DNA from: Hyalella azteca
Lineage: Eukaryota; Arthropoda; Malacostraca; Amphipoda; Hyalellidae
DNA: 64,000 bases
Assembly (NCBI RefSeq): GCF_000764305.2
Contig: NW_025936691.1
Location: 153,053 to 217,052 of the forward strand
Reading direction: 5' to 3'
Part shown: positions 48,199 through 60,910 of the stretch, one piece after another
Layout: each line of letters starts with the position of its first letter
Position numbering within the stretch: position 1 is the stretch's first letter
Notes under the pieces: model-generated
What the model was told of the DNA's origin: nothing
Seen by the model: the letters and a program-made list of their open reading frames with translations, nothing else
Database searches by the model: none
Made by a program: the position numbers and the translations under genes

Positions 48199-48926
48199 CT
48201 TTGCGTTATTTCTTCACAAAGATAATTCTTATTCCATCGGAAAAAATTCCATTGGTATTTTCAAGGCTGTCAATCAATCCCCCTACAGAGGCTTGATATA
48301 CTCGGCCCGTTCTTAACATTTGAATATAGCAGCACAAACGAGGGCATTAAAACACTGCCAGGCAGGCGTGAAGTTAAAACAATTACAGAGACAACCATTA
48401 AACTATTAACTAATTATGCCATTACAACGTGTGCCAGACAGAAATTAAGCAAGTGTCACCTATAAATAAGTCTCACTTGAAACACAATGCTACACGCTGA
48501 TAAACTTATCAACAAGTTTTAATAATAAGAGCAATCAATATACACTCGGATATTGCTCATACAATTTTGAACAACCACTTCACATAGCTATCTCGTTGGC
48601 CAAGATGGCTTCACAACATCACCAATGTTTCTCCTCGCCAAGATGCAACATTTTGACTTGCCATGTCTCACTGATTTCACTTATAAATAATTAATCTTTC
48701 ACTCCTGCTGAGCTAGAACACTTTTACAAAACTGAAGAACTGCGTCGCCGAGCTGATAATTACCACGAATAGATTTCAAGTGATATTATGAATAATTTTT
48801 CTCAGTTTCACCCATTCAGAAATCATTCGTAAGTAGATTGCCACATTGACATTGTCGTTTCACGAACGTTAAACTTGATAATAACTTTCATCTTCGAGGA
48901 GCTGGATCAGAATTGTTATCGTTCAT
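48199..48926 (-). other. Probable 5' UTR and upstream acceptor of the LRR-FN3 gene
   Basis: On the minus strand a good acceptor (TTATTTCTTTCCAG) ends at 48927, which would make 48926-48199 untranslated leader joined to coding exon 1. The leader would open with a 12-codon upstream reading frame (ATGAACGATAAC to TGA) and contains stops in frame with the main ATG. The first noncoding exon and promoter were not found. The leader call is inference from the splice site alone. Confidence 0.35.
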
Positions 48927-51900
48927 CTGGAAAGAAATAAGAATCCGTTAATTTACAAATAAATTAATAGTGACGGACAGTAGCCACGTCAAAGATCTCG
49001 TGGTAGTTTAATCTCACTTTAGACGGGTCAGAGTAATTAGAAAGCATTTACATTAACTTGAAATAACTAATAAGGCGGAATTTATAAAAAATCCTAATGA
49101 AGATAATGAAGCGTAACGACTGCTACTTTAGAGTAATAAACAATTTTTGTTTTGAAACTCAAATTCATTGAGAAAAATCGTTTAGTATCACTATAACCTG
49201 AAAATGAATAACAAAAATTAAAAATAACATAATATCATTAAAAAAATTAAAATAGTTTCAAATTCGAGGCGATGCAAAATCAACTGCGTTAATTTTTTTG
49301 CGCTAAGCAAAGAGTATAAGTTAGAAAATATTCTACTTGTAGATAAACTGCCTCTAATGTAATAAGCGCAACTTTAATCTTGACCTCGGCATTAGTTTGC
49401 AGCACTAACACGGTGAGTTTCACGTGGGACTTGAATTGAACAGTTCTATGACACGTCCTGTTTATGTCTGACCTCACAAAATATTTAAATTCTTCAAAAA
49501 GTCGAGATGGAAAATTTATTCTAAATTTGCCCGGTTCGTCGAGTGTGCTGAGCTCGCTTAGTTTTCTCCTGGCTTTTGAATAGTCTAACGTATTTACTTC
49601 ATGTATTTCTTCAATAATTTTTGGCTTTGTGAAACTAGAGACGATAAAAAGTGGTCGGACTACAAATAATAGCTTTAATTAAAAAAGTAAACGTACTGAG
49701 TATTCTTTATTATAAAAAAATCGAACATGTAGAATTAATAATCCATATCATAGTCGGGTTGGAACTGAAACATCAAACACTACAAAGAACATAAAGCGGT
49801 ACCTCATGAAAAACTGCAATCATAAAACAACATTAATGCATATATTTATTATGACACATTGAGGCCTTTAGAAACCTCGAAGAAAATTAACTGAAAAAAA
49901 ACACTCCGTTGTTTATTTTGGGCAAAATGGGTAAAATTTGTGCGTATTTTTTTCAGGAATGGAAAAAGAAACACTTTTCACTGATCGCATTGATGAAACT
50001 AAATGTTTGTCAAATAACAACGTTCGACAACCTGTAATGGAGTCGGAAAAACTTTTCTGGTTGCAGGTGAAGCTAACAAAAATTAAGATCATAATTAGAA
50101 AAACATAAATTAGAAAAATAAAGTTTTATTTTGCCGCAGGGGAAGAAGCTGTTGCGCAGCACCAACTTCAGACGCCCAAATGAGCGGCATGCGGCAAAAC
50201 TACTAGCAGGCTCACTTCAACCTTAAATTAAACTTGCATTTATTAAGAAGAATTCTTTTCACTAGAATTTTATAAGAATATATAAAATTCACTAGAACAT
50301 AAGAATTTCTTGAGAAAAATTATTTTTACTAGAATGAGTGGAAAATATAGCATTAGACTACGAATTTGCTTCAAAAATTATTATTAAAACCGGAACAGTT
50401 TATACTAGAAGAATATATGGAAGGACCAAGCAATAATCAGAACTCTTCATTGTATTAAGAATTGTGCACGTCCATCTCTGAGAACGTGTAAAATTACTCA
50501 TGGAATTTTTATCTGAAATGACGACGACTAAGCGTGAATCGTACATAAAAATGGTCAAATTCATATGTGAAAATGAGGATCGCAAGGAATGACTGGCATG
50601 GGAAAATCACTGTGGGATTTTTGTGATCTGGGTCATGTAAATTTGGAGCATTTAAACTTTAACCCATTGTGTACCGACTGGACTTTAACCCATTTTTAAC
50701 CCTTTAACCCTGACTTTTGGACTTTGACCTTTTGTGTCGTGATGAACAGTTCTTGGTCTTTGGCCGTGAGGTACGAATAGCATTGACAATGTTTTCGTAG
50801 ACGCAGTGTTTAAAGCACTTCACAGTAATTTGAATGCATGCGTATCAGAAGAAATTTGCCGGTTTTTCTTAGACCAGCAACGGACAATTGTCCATTCATA
50901 CCAAATGCACCATAGAACGATAGGCCATCAATCAGGTTTCCATAGCATGTATTTTGCGAGGCTTGAGCTTTAAAGAACACATTACAAATAATGACAAAAC
51001 TGGGATAGGAGTTCAAACTATAATAACAGAATCCGGCAACCCAAACGTTAGTGGCAAAACAAATTATTCAATAACAATAATAACAATATTAATCGTTAGA
51101 TAATGATAAAAAGTTCTCTTCACATGAAAATATATTCAGTTATTTATTTGAGAGTCGTTGGTTTTATTCTCATAAAATTGGTTAAAGTTTTAGTATTTTT
51201 CAATTTTCCATTCACTCGGCGGCCGATGCCGTAAAAATTTTAATAGGCCTATGATGCTTCGCTCCACAACACGTTTGGAATTTATGCAGGGCAATCAAGG
51301 CTGGCGCTGGTGTGGGAATTGGCCTTCAAAGAGCCGAACCGAATACAAATTGTCGATTAGCCCCCTGGACCTTCAAGATTTATAGCGTGTGATTGATATT
51401 GAGGATTATATGTCACAGCAATGGGCCAGCAGCTACGCTTGCATTACTGGACAAATGATGGTAGAGGTTTGGTATTAGAGATGACCTTGATAATATTATG
51501 TTATGCATCCTTGTAAGAAATAAAGATTGAATGCTTCTATTTTTAGGAACAATGAAGTCGTAAATACTTTTCCTCAGTTGATCTCACGATTGTCATATTT
51601 TGTAATTATGAAATCCAGAGAGTCGTAATTTAACTTTTATATTAGGTATATAGAAAACGTTATCAAAAAGGAAACAATATTAGCTTTTAAACAGATTCCT
51701 GTTTCAACAGTTGATGGAAAAGAAAGAATTATGGATATATGCAAAATCAACTAATATTAGATTCAATTAAACCGATTTCAAATCGAAAAAGTATCCAAAC
51801 AAGGGAAGTTTCAATTCGGGCAAATATTCATAACGAATTTCAAGGAGAATTTCAAATATTCATAACGAAATTCAAGTCGAATATCGGACTGCGTTGTCAT

Positions 51901-53454
51901 GACAAGAACATATATTCGACCAAGAATTTATCAAAACAAAGTTTTATTTGCGTGAGCGGAATTGCAATTGGGAGACCTTAATTAAATAACGTTCCAGGAT
52001 TTAATTTTAAAGCAGGAATAGAGCGGTGGTCCGCTAATGAAAACATTTGTTATGAGTTCAAACGTATTGGGGAAGAGCGAGCGTTGGTGGAAAATTAAAT
52101 TCAGTTCAAAAATTGTGCAGTGAAAAATAATGAGTTTTATTTACATTAAAGGGCAATGAATTTCTTATTATGAAATGCGCAGAGCAATGATATAATTAGT
52201 CTTACATTACTTTCTCATGTTAAAATAACGTTATTATTTGCATAAAAATTGATGGAAATGGTTAATAGGCATCAACTTTCTTAATTGCATCATTTTATGA
52301 GACCTTATGAATTGCATCAAATTACGGTTTCGTGATATTTATTTACCAGTTTCTGAAATAACTACAAAATATAGTATTAGGCAGTATGACATATTTGAAG
52401 CAAATAACCTAAAAAATATTAACTAGTAATCAATTCATAACAAATTGCTGAAGGTTTGGCATAAATTGCGATTTTAAGTGACAGAACTAAGAAACGCTGG
52501 AACATGTAAACTTTTATTAACTTATAGTAAACTTAACTTATTTAAATTATAGTAAATTAAGTGTAAATATAATATGGTATTAGTGAATATAATTTAAAGT
52601 GAAAAATTAAGGTCGTCTAAAAATTGCGAGCAGCAATATGACTCTGCAGATAATGAAGTGAAGAAATAGAAGGAAAAGTGAATGAGCATGAGTAAATGTG
52701 AAGAAATATGAGTGTAAATTGAGAAGCAAGAACTTAAACCTATGAGGGCTCTCGTCGTACTCCCCAATATTGGGTGGCTCGACAGAAATATTTTGTAGGG
52801 TTTTGGAAATATGAGAGTCGCCCCTTGCAGGCAAATAAGGCAACCAAATCAATCAAGTGGAAAGACTTGAGAAAACAACGGGATTATTTTCTGTATGGAA
52901 TCTATTTCAGGAAGTGTTTTTTCTCGATTTTAATATTATTGAAATTAAAGTGCGAATATATGGAACTTTTGGTCATAAAATAATTTCCTTAAATAGTTTA
53001 TCTGAATCAAAATTCTTTTCTCCTTGTAACAAACATAGGGTTTTGAATTTAAACGTTCATAAAAAAATTCTGTTGAGTACATGGCTCATATTAATCTCGT
53101 AACTATAATTAAGAACTATTACAAATTCCATTTGGCGGAACAGTGATAGCCAGAAATGCACATTGATTTATTAGTTTATTTACATTTAGTTGACAACATT
53201 TCACCCCACTGTTAGTTTAGCTATAACATAATAATATTACATTGAGAAAACCAGAGAAAAAAATACTTGCGCTAAAAAGTGGAGTCGTTGTTTATTCTTT
53301 AGTTGTTAACCAGTGCGGTGAAAATCGTACAATAACAGCAGTTATTTTTCGATCTTCAGCTATTCTGATACTTAATATTTCTTTCCGTTTCTGTTTTAAT
53401 TTAAATGTCAAATAAAATGAATCCAATTGAAGACGAATAACATTTTCATCTGAA
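48927..53454. other. Upstream flank of the LRR-FN3 gene; no gene recognised
   Basis: The promoter and any noncoding first exon probably lie here or farther right, but I cannot place them. Sequence is AT-rich. A small cluster of AACCC words is at 50663-50709 and a 12-bp palindrome CCCAATATTGGG is at about 52764. Confidence 0.4.
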
Positions 53455-53580
53455 TTCATATTAACATAAACTCGCCTACTCTAAATTCCATTTTCGATGC
53501 ATATTAATATGAACTGGTGTATTCTAAATTCCGAATTTATATTCACGTAAACTCGTGAATTCCAAATCCATATTTCACAC
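53455..53580. repeat. Degenerate 55-60 bp tandem repeat, two to three copies
   Basis: Related words TAAACTCGCCTACTCTAAATT, TGTATTCTAAATTCCG and TAAACTCGTGAATTCCAAAT recur at about 55-60 bp spacing. Confidence 0.5.
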
Positions 53581-54527
53581 TCCATTTAACATGAGGTGAT
53601 TAACTAATCGTCTTAATCATGATTAATTAATCATCATCCGCTCGTGTAAATGGAGCGTAACAATTACCATGCATTTCATCCTTGCAATATTGCCACAGAT
53701 GCCACACATCACTCAGAAAAATTGAGAAACTTTATCCAAATAGCGATATATGCTTCTTGCCCTTATGTGGGCCCTTCTTACCCAGTTTTGTCAGGTAAAA
53801 GGACGTTTCAGTACTACATGCAGAAAACATGTACCTCACTATTTGGACAATATGACGTATTAATATTACTGAGTGCATGGACAAAGGAGTACAGACTCGA
53901 GATGTTCGGTGCTGCGGAATGGCAAGCTCTACTGAGGGATTAATGCTGGCGCTAATGGCAAGGCGGATTATTGGGCGGCCGGCCACTGAAATAACTGAAT
54001 TAACCCACTGTTGCCTGCATTACTTTGATAGGTTTTAAGGGCGTTATAATACAATTGAGAATAAATAAATTAATAGATAATGTGCAGCAGAGTGATACCT
54101 GTACATGATATTTCTGCTTGAACAGAATCTTTCATAACAGTTTTTCAACTTCAGTGAGTTGTTTTCATCATAAAATCAGATTATTTATCTTTATATTCTA
54201 ATGACTGAAAACAGAATGCGCTCTTCTTCAAGTGTCATAAGATTTACAAAGACAAATTGAACATTTGTATTGAACAAAAGTGTCACAGCCAAGAAATCAG
54301 GCTGAAGTTAATAATAACACTTTGGGGCTGAATTCAAAAGCGAGGAAATTTTGAAATATGTTCACTCACTAATTGTAATTTACTATGCTACTTTTTACAC
54401 TAATGATATTTTCATGATTAAACATAGCATAAAATTTATTAAATTATTATGAATGAATATTTTATATGAATACTTTATTGGTAATAATTATCAGTCAGTA
54501 TAAAATTTCTGGCATCCTTACACCGCA
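53581..54527. other. No recognisable gene
   Basis: A 97-codon plus-strand frame (53650-53943) contains a GT donor-like CAG|GTAAAA but no family motif or acceptor I trust. Confidence 0.35.
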
Positions 54528-55345
54528 TGAAGCCTCGAATTTCTGCACATCAAACTTTCCGCTTATTTTACGCCAGCCTCGGCGTATCGATGCATGAAAC
54601 TTCATGCCTTTCTTCAGGTCACGTAATGCCTTTGCGTTTCAATTAATGAAATTTGGTGCCTTTTTCCAGGTCACGCCTTTGCCTTTCGATTCATGAAATT
54701 TCATGCCTTTTTCAAATCACGCCCGTAATGCCTTTGCGTTTCAATTAATGTGCCTTTTTTCAGGTCGCGCCTTTGCTTTTCGATTCATGAAATTTCGAGC
54801 CTTTTTACAACACTTCTCTTTAACTTCACTTCTTGTTTGTTTGTTTGTTTGTCTGTCTGTCTGTCTGCTACAAATCTTGTAATCAAAATTTAACTCACCT
54901 CTACTTACCCTATCGATCTGAAATTTTGCACACTTGTGTAAAGTTGGAGACAATGCATGAATCCAATGTCAAAATAAATAATTTTAAAAATTGAAATTTT
55001 TTTTTTCAATATTAAAAAATTGGAAAAATAATTTTTGTCAGCTACAAATCTTATAACTGATATTTGACACACTTATACCTGTCTAATTGATCTGAAATTT
55101 TGCACACTTGTGCGAAGTCAGAGTTAATGCATGAATAAATTAATAGAAACATATATTATTTCAGATCACGCCTTTACCTCTCTTTTCATGAATATTCGTG
55201 CCTTTTTTCAGGTCACGTCTTTACGTCTCGATTCATGAAATTTCGTGCCTTTTTTCAGGTCACGACTTTGCGTTTCCATTCATGAAATCTTGTGCATATT
55301 TCAGGTCACAACGTTTCGACGCATGAACTTACGGGCTTAATTTTG
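54528..55345. repeat. Composite: 40-60 bp minisatellite split by an inserted internally repeated element
   Basis: Outer arrays (about 54540-54810 and 55160-55310) repeat CATGAAATTTCGTGCC, TTTTTTCAGGTCACG and CCTTTGCGTTTCGATTC. Between them, about 54830-55150 holds a TTTG and TCTG run and two related copies of a block containing CTACAAATCTT and GATCTGAAATTTTGCACACT. The middle part looks like a transposable element inserted into the array. Confidence 0.65.
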
Positions 55346-55882
55346 GCCATTGTTTAAAAAGCATTCTTCTAGAATTTTGGCCTCTGATGCCATCGGAGGC
55401 TCAGGAACGATACCCACTGATCCCATTGAACTGTAATCGTGGCAATAGAAACTCTTTCTTTATAGCAACTGAGAAGATCTAATCGTTAACCGTGAGCCAT
55501 GATGGGACTTTAAGAGATCTTCCACCGATCTCAAATGGTGCATTTAGACATTTTAAGAGACGTCAGAGATAACCAAAGGCCTCATCGACTATTGTGAGCA
55601 TAGTTTTCGGATATAAACGTCAGGATGGGCATTATTTCCTCGTATCATGGACGCAAAAGTAAGGTTTGCTCGAATTTTTTAGTATTGCAGATGAAAAAGA
55701 TAGATTTAGTTTATTTTCAAGGTCCGTATACGCAGACTTGAATTTCGTTAATATTTTTCAGGGCAGTAAACGCAAACGGCAAGTTGAATTACTTTTTTTG
55801 CTTTTTTAGCTCTGTGCGCGAAAACCAGAGTTTTGCCTTGAGCACACAGAGTTCTGAGCACACTGGAAGCTAAAGTGAATTT
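55346..55882. other. No recognisable gene
   Basis: Mixed-composition unique sequence with no useful frame. Confidence 0.4.
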
Positions 55883-56011
55883 GAATTTTATTCCCCTACA
55901 CCGCCGTCGGAAACATGAATTTATTGAATTTTATTCCCCTACACCGCCGTCGGAAACATGAATTTATTAAGTTTTATTCTCCTACAACGCCGTCGGATAT
56001 ATGAATTTATT
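55883..56011. repeat. 43-bp tandem repeat, three copies
   Basis: Each copy has GAATTTTATTCCCCTACACC followed by GCCGTCGGAAACATGAATTT; starts are at 55883, 55926 and 55969. The third copy is more diverged. Confidence 0.9.
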
Positions 56012-56039
56012 TTATTTTCCTCCATCATAATGTAAGTGG

Positions 56040-56165
56040 ACACTCTAATCTGCCGCGCAGCACCGCGCGAATTTCTCGCAACTCCGCCGGCGCTGACCGG
56101 CGCTGGCCGTGCCTTAAATCTGCGCTGCAATGCGCTGCCGCAAAGATCAGCCCTGCTGACCAAAC
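56040..56165. other. CpG-rich block
   Basis: Dense CG dinucleotides (CTGCCGCGCAGCACCGCGCG, GCCGGCGCTGACCGGCGC) lie between a minisatellite and repeat D1. A minus-strand frame crosses it without a recognisable domain. Confidence 0.3.
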
Positions 56166-56175
56166 GAACACTTTT

Positions 56176-56421
56176 TAGCAAATTTTCTCATATATGAAAA
56201 AAATGCCCTATTGTGCTCGTCATGTCCGGCCGTCCGTCCATCTGTCCGTGACTTCACGTTTTCATCGATTTTGAGTCAGACGGATTATTTGTGCTACTTT
56301 CCGTGCTATTTTATTTTTCCGGATTATTTGTGCTATTTTCTGGTCCGTCCGTGACTTCACGGACGGACGAGAGAATGCGCTCTCTGTCATTCACTGCAGT
56401 GAGTACTGAGTTATATTTTTT
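56176..56421. repeat. Dispersed repeat family D1, copy 2, with extra internal sequence
   Basis: This copy has the same left and right blocks as 38300-38441 plus about 100 bp more in the middle, including a second copy of GTCCGTGACTTCAC and a perfect 10-bp hairpin (GTCCGTCCGT and ACGGACGGAC at 56343-56368). Its class is unknown. Confidence 0.7.
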
Positions 56422-57527
56422 CTGCTAATGGAAAGGCTTGTGAAAATATTAGATAAAATACTTTCTTCAACTATTAACAGGTAATTTTTCATAATATCTT
56501 ATATTCGCTAAAAAAACGATAACACGCAGTGTCCATGCATTTTTTAAAATTAATTTTGGGTACAAAATGACACTTAATAATGTATGGAATTGAAATGAAA
56601 CGATCCTTTGCCATAAAATGTAAATCGTGCGGGTTTTCGAAATAATATTTCAAAATTAAGAGAAAATATAATCGTTAGCCCAAAAATATTAGTAATTTTA
56701 TATCGCGACTTAATTGGAGACGATAGAAGTGATCAGAAATAAATTGAAATGACAGGCACCAAGGTGTTCTCTTCAGCTTAAATCTTCAAACTTGACGTTT
56801 TAAATAGAATATTTATTTATAGAAAATTTATAGAAAATGTCTTATTAGAAGTTAAAAAAAACCTATGCGGAGTTAATTATACGTATGCAACGAGAGTAAG
56901 AACTTTCACAATTTTTCACAATTTAATTCAAATATCAAATTAATCTAATATAAAGTTAAATCCGCATTAAATATTTGACAAAGTTTAATTGTAAATATAA
57001 AAGATTTTACAGCGAATCTACCCATTCCCGTAAAATAATAAAATTCCCCAGCATACAATTTTCATTATTCGGAAATAACAAGAATCTTACATCTGCTTAT
57101 GTTATTCTATACGCTCCCTGTTAACAATTTTAAACCAGGCACTCATATCTCGACAAGCTCTAATATTTAATATTAAGTACTTTTCTCCACTTAAGAATTC
57201 GCCTATGAATAAATTTAGATATCCCTAGGATCACCCTAGCAATTCTTCATTAATTACTGTATTAAATCCTTATATTTTCTGGACTTTTATACATCTTTTT
57301 TCAGTGACAGTATTAAATCCTTAATTTTTTTGAGATTCTATACAGTTTCTTTTCAGCGAGCCTTCGTTTCCTTTCAGCTGTTGAAAAATATTGCAGTTTT
57401 CCACCCTAACTCCTGCGTAACAAATGAGATCATTTCTTTTGTATGTTGAGGTACCGCAGCATAGAGCTTCACAGGCGCGACCTTTGTGCTCCATCTGCTT
57501 TAAGTCAACGCTATTTCGGGTTATCCT
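56422..57527. other. No recognisable gene
   Basis: Strongly AT-rich unique sequence. Confidence 0.5.
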
Positions 57528-58200
57528 CCTGACTCGATTATCCTCCTGTGTTAATCCTCCTGGGGTTATCCTTCTGGGGTTAACCTTCTGGGGTTATCCT
57601 CCTGTTCTTATCATCCAGTGGTTATAGTCATGAAGATATCCCCCTGAGAATATCCTACCGGGGTATCCTACTTGAGTAATCCTCCTGAGGTTATCATTCT
57701 GAAGTTATCCTCCTCGGCTATCAACTTATCCTCCTGTGGTTATCACCCTGATGTTGTCCTCCTGAGGTAATCCTCCTGGGGTTATCCTACAGGAGTTAGT
57801 CTTCTCGTGTTATCCTCGTGAGGTTATCCTCCTAGTGTTATACTTTTGAGGTTATCCTCCTGTTCTCATCCTCATGGGGTTATCTTCATAGGTTATCCTT
57901 CAGGGGTTATATTCATGGGGTTATCCTTCTGTTGTTATCTTCCTAGGTTATCCTTCTGAGATTATTCTCCTCGTGTTATCCTCCTGGGGTTATCCCCCTG
58001 AAGTTATCCTCCTTGGTTTATCCTCCTGGTTTTATCCTCCTGTTATCTTCCTACGTTATCCTCCTGGGTTCATCTTCTGGGATTATCCAACCATGGTTAT
58101 CCTCCTGGGATTATCCATCCATGATTATCTTCCTGGGATTATCCATCCATGGTTATCCTCCTGGGATTATCCATCCATGGTTATCCTCCTGTTATTATCC
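57528..58200. repeat. 15-bp minisatellite grading into a 28-bp repeat
   Basis: GTTATCCTCCTGGGG-type units run from the left with many variants. From about 58070 a longer unit, TCCTGGGATTATCCATCCAT, repeats. The plus-strand frames across it (up to 86 codons) are by-products. Confidence 0.92.
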
Positions 58201-59098
58201 TTCAAACCCGAATGAGCTTAAGCGGGTGGTGGAGTACAGTCTTCGCCTGCTCCACTCAGCGCTCCACGTGTGAATGTCGTGGAATAAATGAAAGACTGGG
58301 AATTTACGACATACACCAGGCGACATACATTCATAAAAGATGAATGTTATGGATGGGAAGTGGGTTAATCATTCACTTTACACATGAGTGAAGTGGACAG
58401 TGAGTTCAGAGAAGTGGGGAGTTAAAGTAGTTGACATAAATTCAAGGAGCAATACCCAACTCAACTTCTAAACTCTGTTGCATTAATCCATGATTGGTCA
58501 TTGTGATCGTGGTAAGTATTGAATTTAAACAATAAATAAAGTACAGCAAATTCAGACAAGCTAGTTTGCTGGTCAATGGTTGCTATTTATACTCGATTGA
58601 CCTATAAAAACTAATAAGTAAGAAGAAAAAATCCGAACAATTCTTTCATCACAAATAAGGTTCTACGATGAGGATACTGAGCTAAGTATGGAATTAGCGC
58701 GCTGACGTACGAAAAATTTAGGAAAAAACCGTCGGTTGTAAGCAAACATTTGCATATCAGGCAACAAATTACAGCAACAATTGCTTACTATTCCAAGCAC
58801 CAGCAATACCATGACGTTTAGTAAATGTTGAAAATAAATGACTATTCTTGCATACATTAACGCTACACATGGGATTGCCCCAAAAATGGAAAAGTTACAT
58901 GTTCATTCTACTTACTTCTAAATATCTTTCTCTAAAATGGCGTTGTAAATTAGCTGCCATCAGGATAATAATTTTTCCAACTTTTTTACGTGTTTCAAGC
59001 AACTGCCGCAGAGCTACATGATAATGTAAATAAGGTGGAGTTTCCTTAGGCACAATATTCAGTCTTATAGTAAATAGCACAGTTTACTAGCAACAGCA
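58201..59098. other. Unique spacer holding one candidate exon
   Basis: See 58916-59013. Otherwise AT-rich without features. Confidence 0.4.
58916..59013 (-). CDS. Candidate internal exon of an unknown gene
   Basis: On the minus strand TTATCATGTAG is followed by 98 bp open in one frame and then a consensus donor, GAA|GTAAGT. The translation includes LRQLLETRKKVGKIIILMAA and then NLQRHFRERYLE, a balanced, protein-like composition unlike nearby frames. I do not recognise the family and found no partner exon, so it could also be a decayed or chance frame. Confidence 0.27.
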
Positions 59099-59494
59099 GC
59101 AGCTGTACAATTTAATCAACTGCACAGCCAAGTTACAGTGGCAGCTGTACACCTTAATTAGCTGCACAGCCAAGTTACAGTGACAGCTGTACACCTTAAT
59201 TAGCTGCACAGCCAAGTTACAGTGGCAGCTGTACACCTTAATTAACTGCACAGCCAAGTTACAGTTGCAGCTGTACACAACAGCCAAGTTACAGTGGCAG
59301 CTGTACACCTTAATTAGCTGCACAGTCACGTTACAGTGGCAGCTGTACACCTTAATTAGCTGCACAGCCAAGTTACAGTGGCAGCTGTACACCTTAATTA
59401 GCTGCACAGTCACGTTACAGTGGCAGCTGTACACCTTAATTAGCAGCACAGCCAAGTTACAGTTGCAGCTGTACACATTAATTAGCTGCACAGC
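59099..59494. repeat. 42-bp minisatellite, about nine copies
   Basis: The unit runs CAGCTGTACACCTTAATTAG then CTGCACAGCCAAGTTACAGT plus GG. One unit near 59269 lacks about 14 bp. The period is a multiple of three, giving a 150-codon minus-strand frame of repeated LIKVYSCHCNLAVQ, which I treat as repeat-derived. Confidence 0.95.
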
Positions 59495-60599
59495 CACGCC
59501 CTGAATCTCGTTAGCAGAGCCAAACTTCAGCAGCTTCACAAGACACTCCAGGCCATCTCGACTTCTCTGTTCTCCTTGAATTTAAGTTCTCCCCTAGACT
59601 ATATTTCGACCCCTTTTTAGATATGTTCTCCTATAAGTAGTTTCGTAATCTATGCTGCCTTTTTCCATAAGATTTTCATCATGGAATTGTGAACTTAAAT
59701 AAACAATTTCAATTGTAGAAAATCGTGTTTAAAATCATTGTTAAAATGACATTGAGTCGTAGATGGAAAGTTAATATAATCCTGGCTTCAAAATCCGTAG
59801 AGTTTCTGACGCTGGATGTGGGTCGTGGCCTTTGCTGGTAGCTGAGGCAAAATTTTAAGCTTTAAATTATTCATATTCCAGTATATCAGTTTACAGGTCA
59901 CCTTTAATATAAAGATTCGATTAAACACATTTACATTGGTGATGGAATGAGTCAATAAATACGATATATGGTTCAACTCAGCCTTACAGAAGCGATGGAA
60001 TGTTTTTGCGCTTAGCGAATGTTTTTTTTTATCGTTTCTATTTAGTGGAAATAACTTCTGATAACATAAAGAACCTGAATACCTTATGTAAATAAACGCA
60101 GAAAAATTATTGTCACAATTGGAAATGACAGAACAAAATGTAAAAATATTGAATGAATGTAAAATGTAAGAATATTTGAGCTAATTCACTATAAATTTAA
60201 ATTCACGGCAAAACAGTCATGAATTCAGGGAAACCTAAGTACCTAAACGCAAAAGGAACACGATTGTAAATACGTCGATATCATTATTTATTTATACTAT
60301 TAGAGACTAAATAACTATAAATAGAAATGTCACAAACTTTGTACAAATAATATGATCCTGAAACAATACCGCGGTTTCTTTTTCGCTGGACCTGTCACAA
60401 ACAGAGATGTTGTGTTGGCCTTCAGACACCGCCCCATTTCTTGCTCAGAGTTCTGAAGCAAGACGCGCTGTACCAACATATTTTTAACGAAACAAAACTT
60501 CGAGGTTTGTGTTGATAGGAACTTGAGTCTGCACCAGCACAGCTTCGGCAGATGACACAACTTGTTAAAGTGTGATAAGAGGCTGGTCCTTGACGATAG
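59495..60599. other. No recognisable gene
   Basis: AT-rich. A 95-codon minus-strand frame (60330-60617) is not recognisable. Confidence 0.4.
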
Positions 60600-60910
60600 C
60601 AAGTTACGAGATGACAAGCAAGTTACGACATGACAAGCAAGTTATGACATGACAAGCAAGTTACGACATGACAAGCAAGTTACGACATGACAAGCAAGTT
60701 ACGACATCACAAACAAGTTACGACATCACAAACAAGTTACGACATGACAAGCAAGTTATGACATAACAAACAAGTTACGACATGACAAGCAAGTTACGGC
60801 ATGACAAGCAAGTTACGACATGACAAGCAAGTTACGGCATGACAAGCAAGTTACGACATGACAAGCAAGTTACGGCATGACAAGCAAGTTACGACATGAG
60901 CATCAGGTTA
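60600..60910. repeat. 19-bp minisatellite, about 16 copies
   Basis: The unit is AAGTTACGACATGACAAGC, highly uniform; variants are GGCATG, CATCACAAAC and TATGACATAAC. Confidence 0.96.

Noticed and set aside
59087..59539. 150-codon cysteine-rich repetitive frame
   Set aside because: It is a by-product of a 42-bp minisatellite with a period divisible by three. It has no signal peptide or flanking domains, and the mirror strand is also open.
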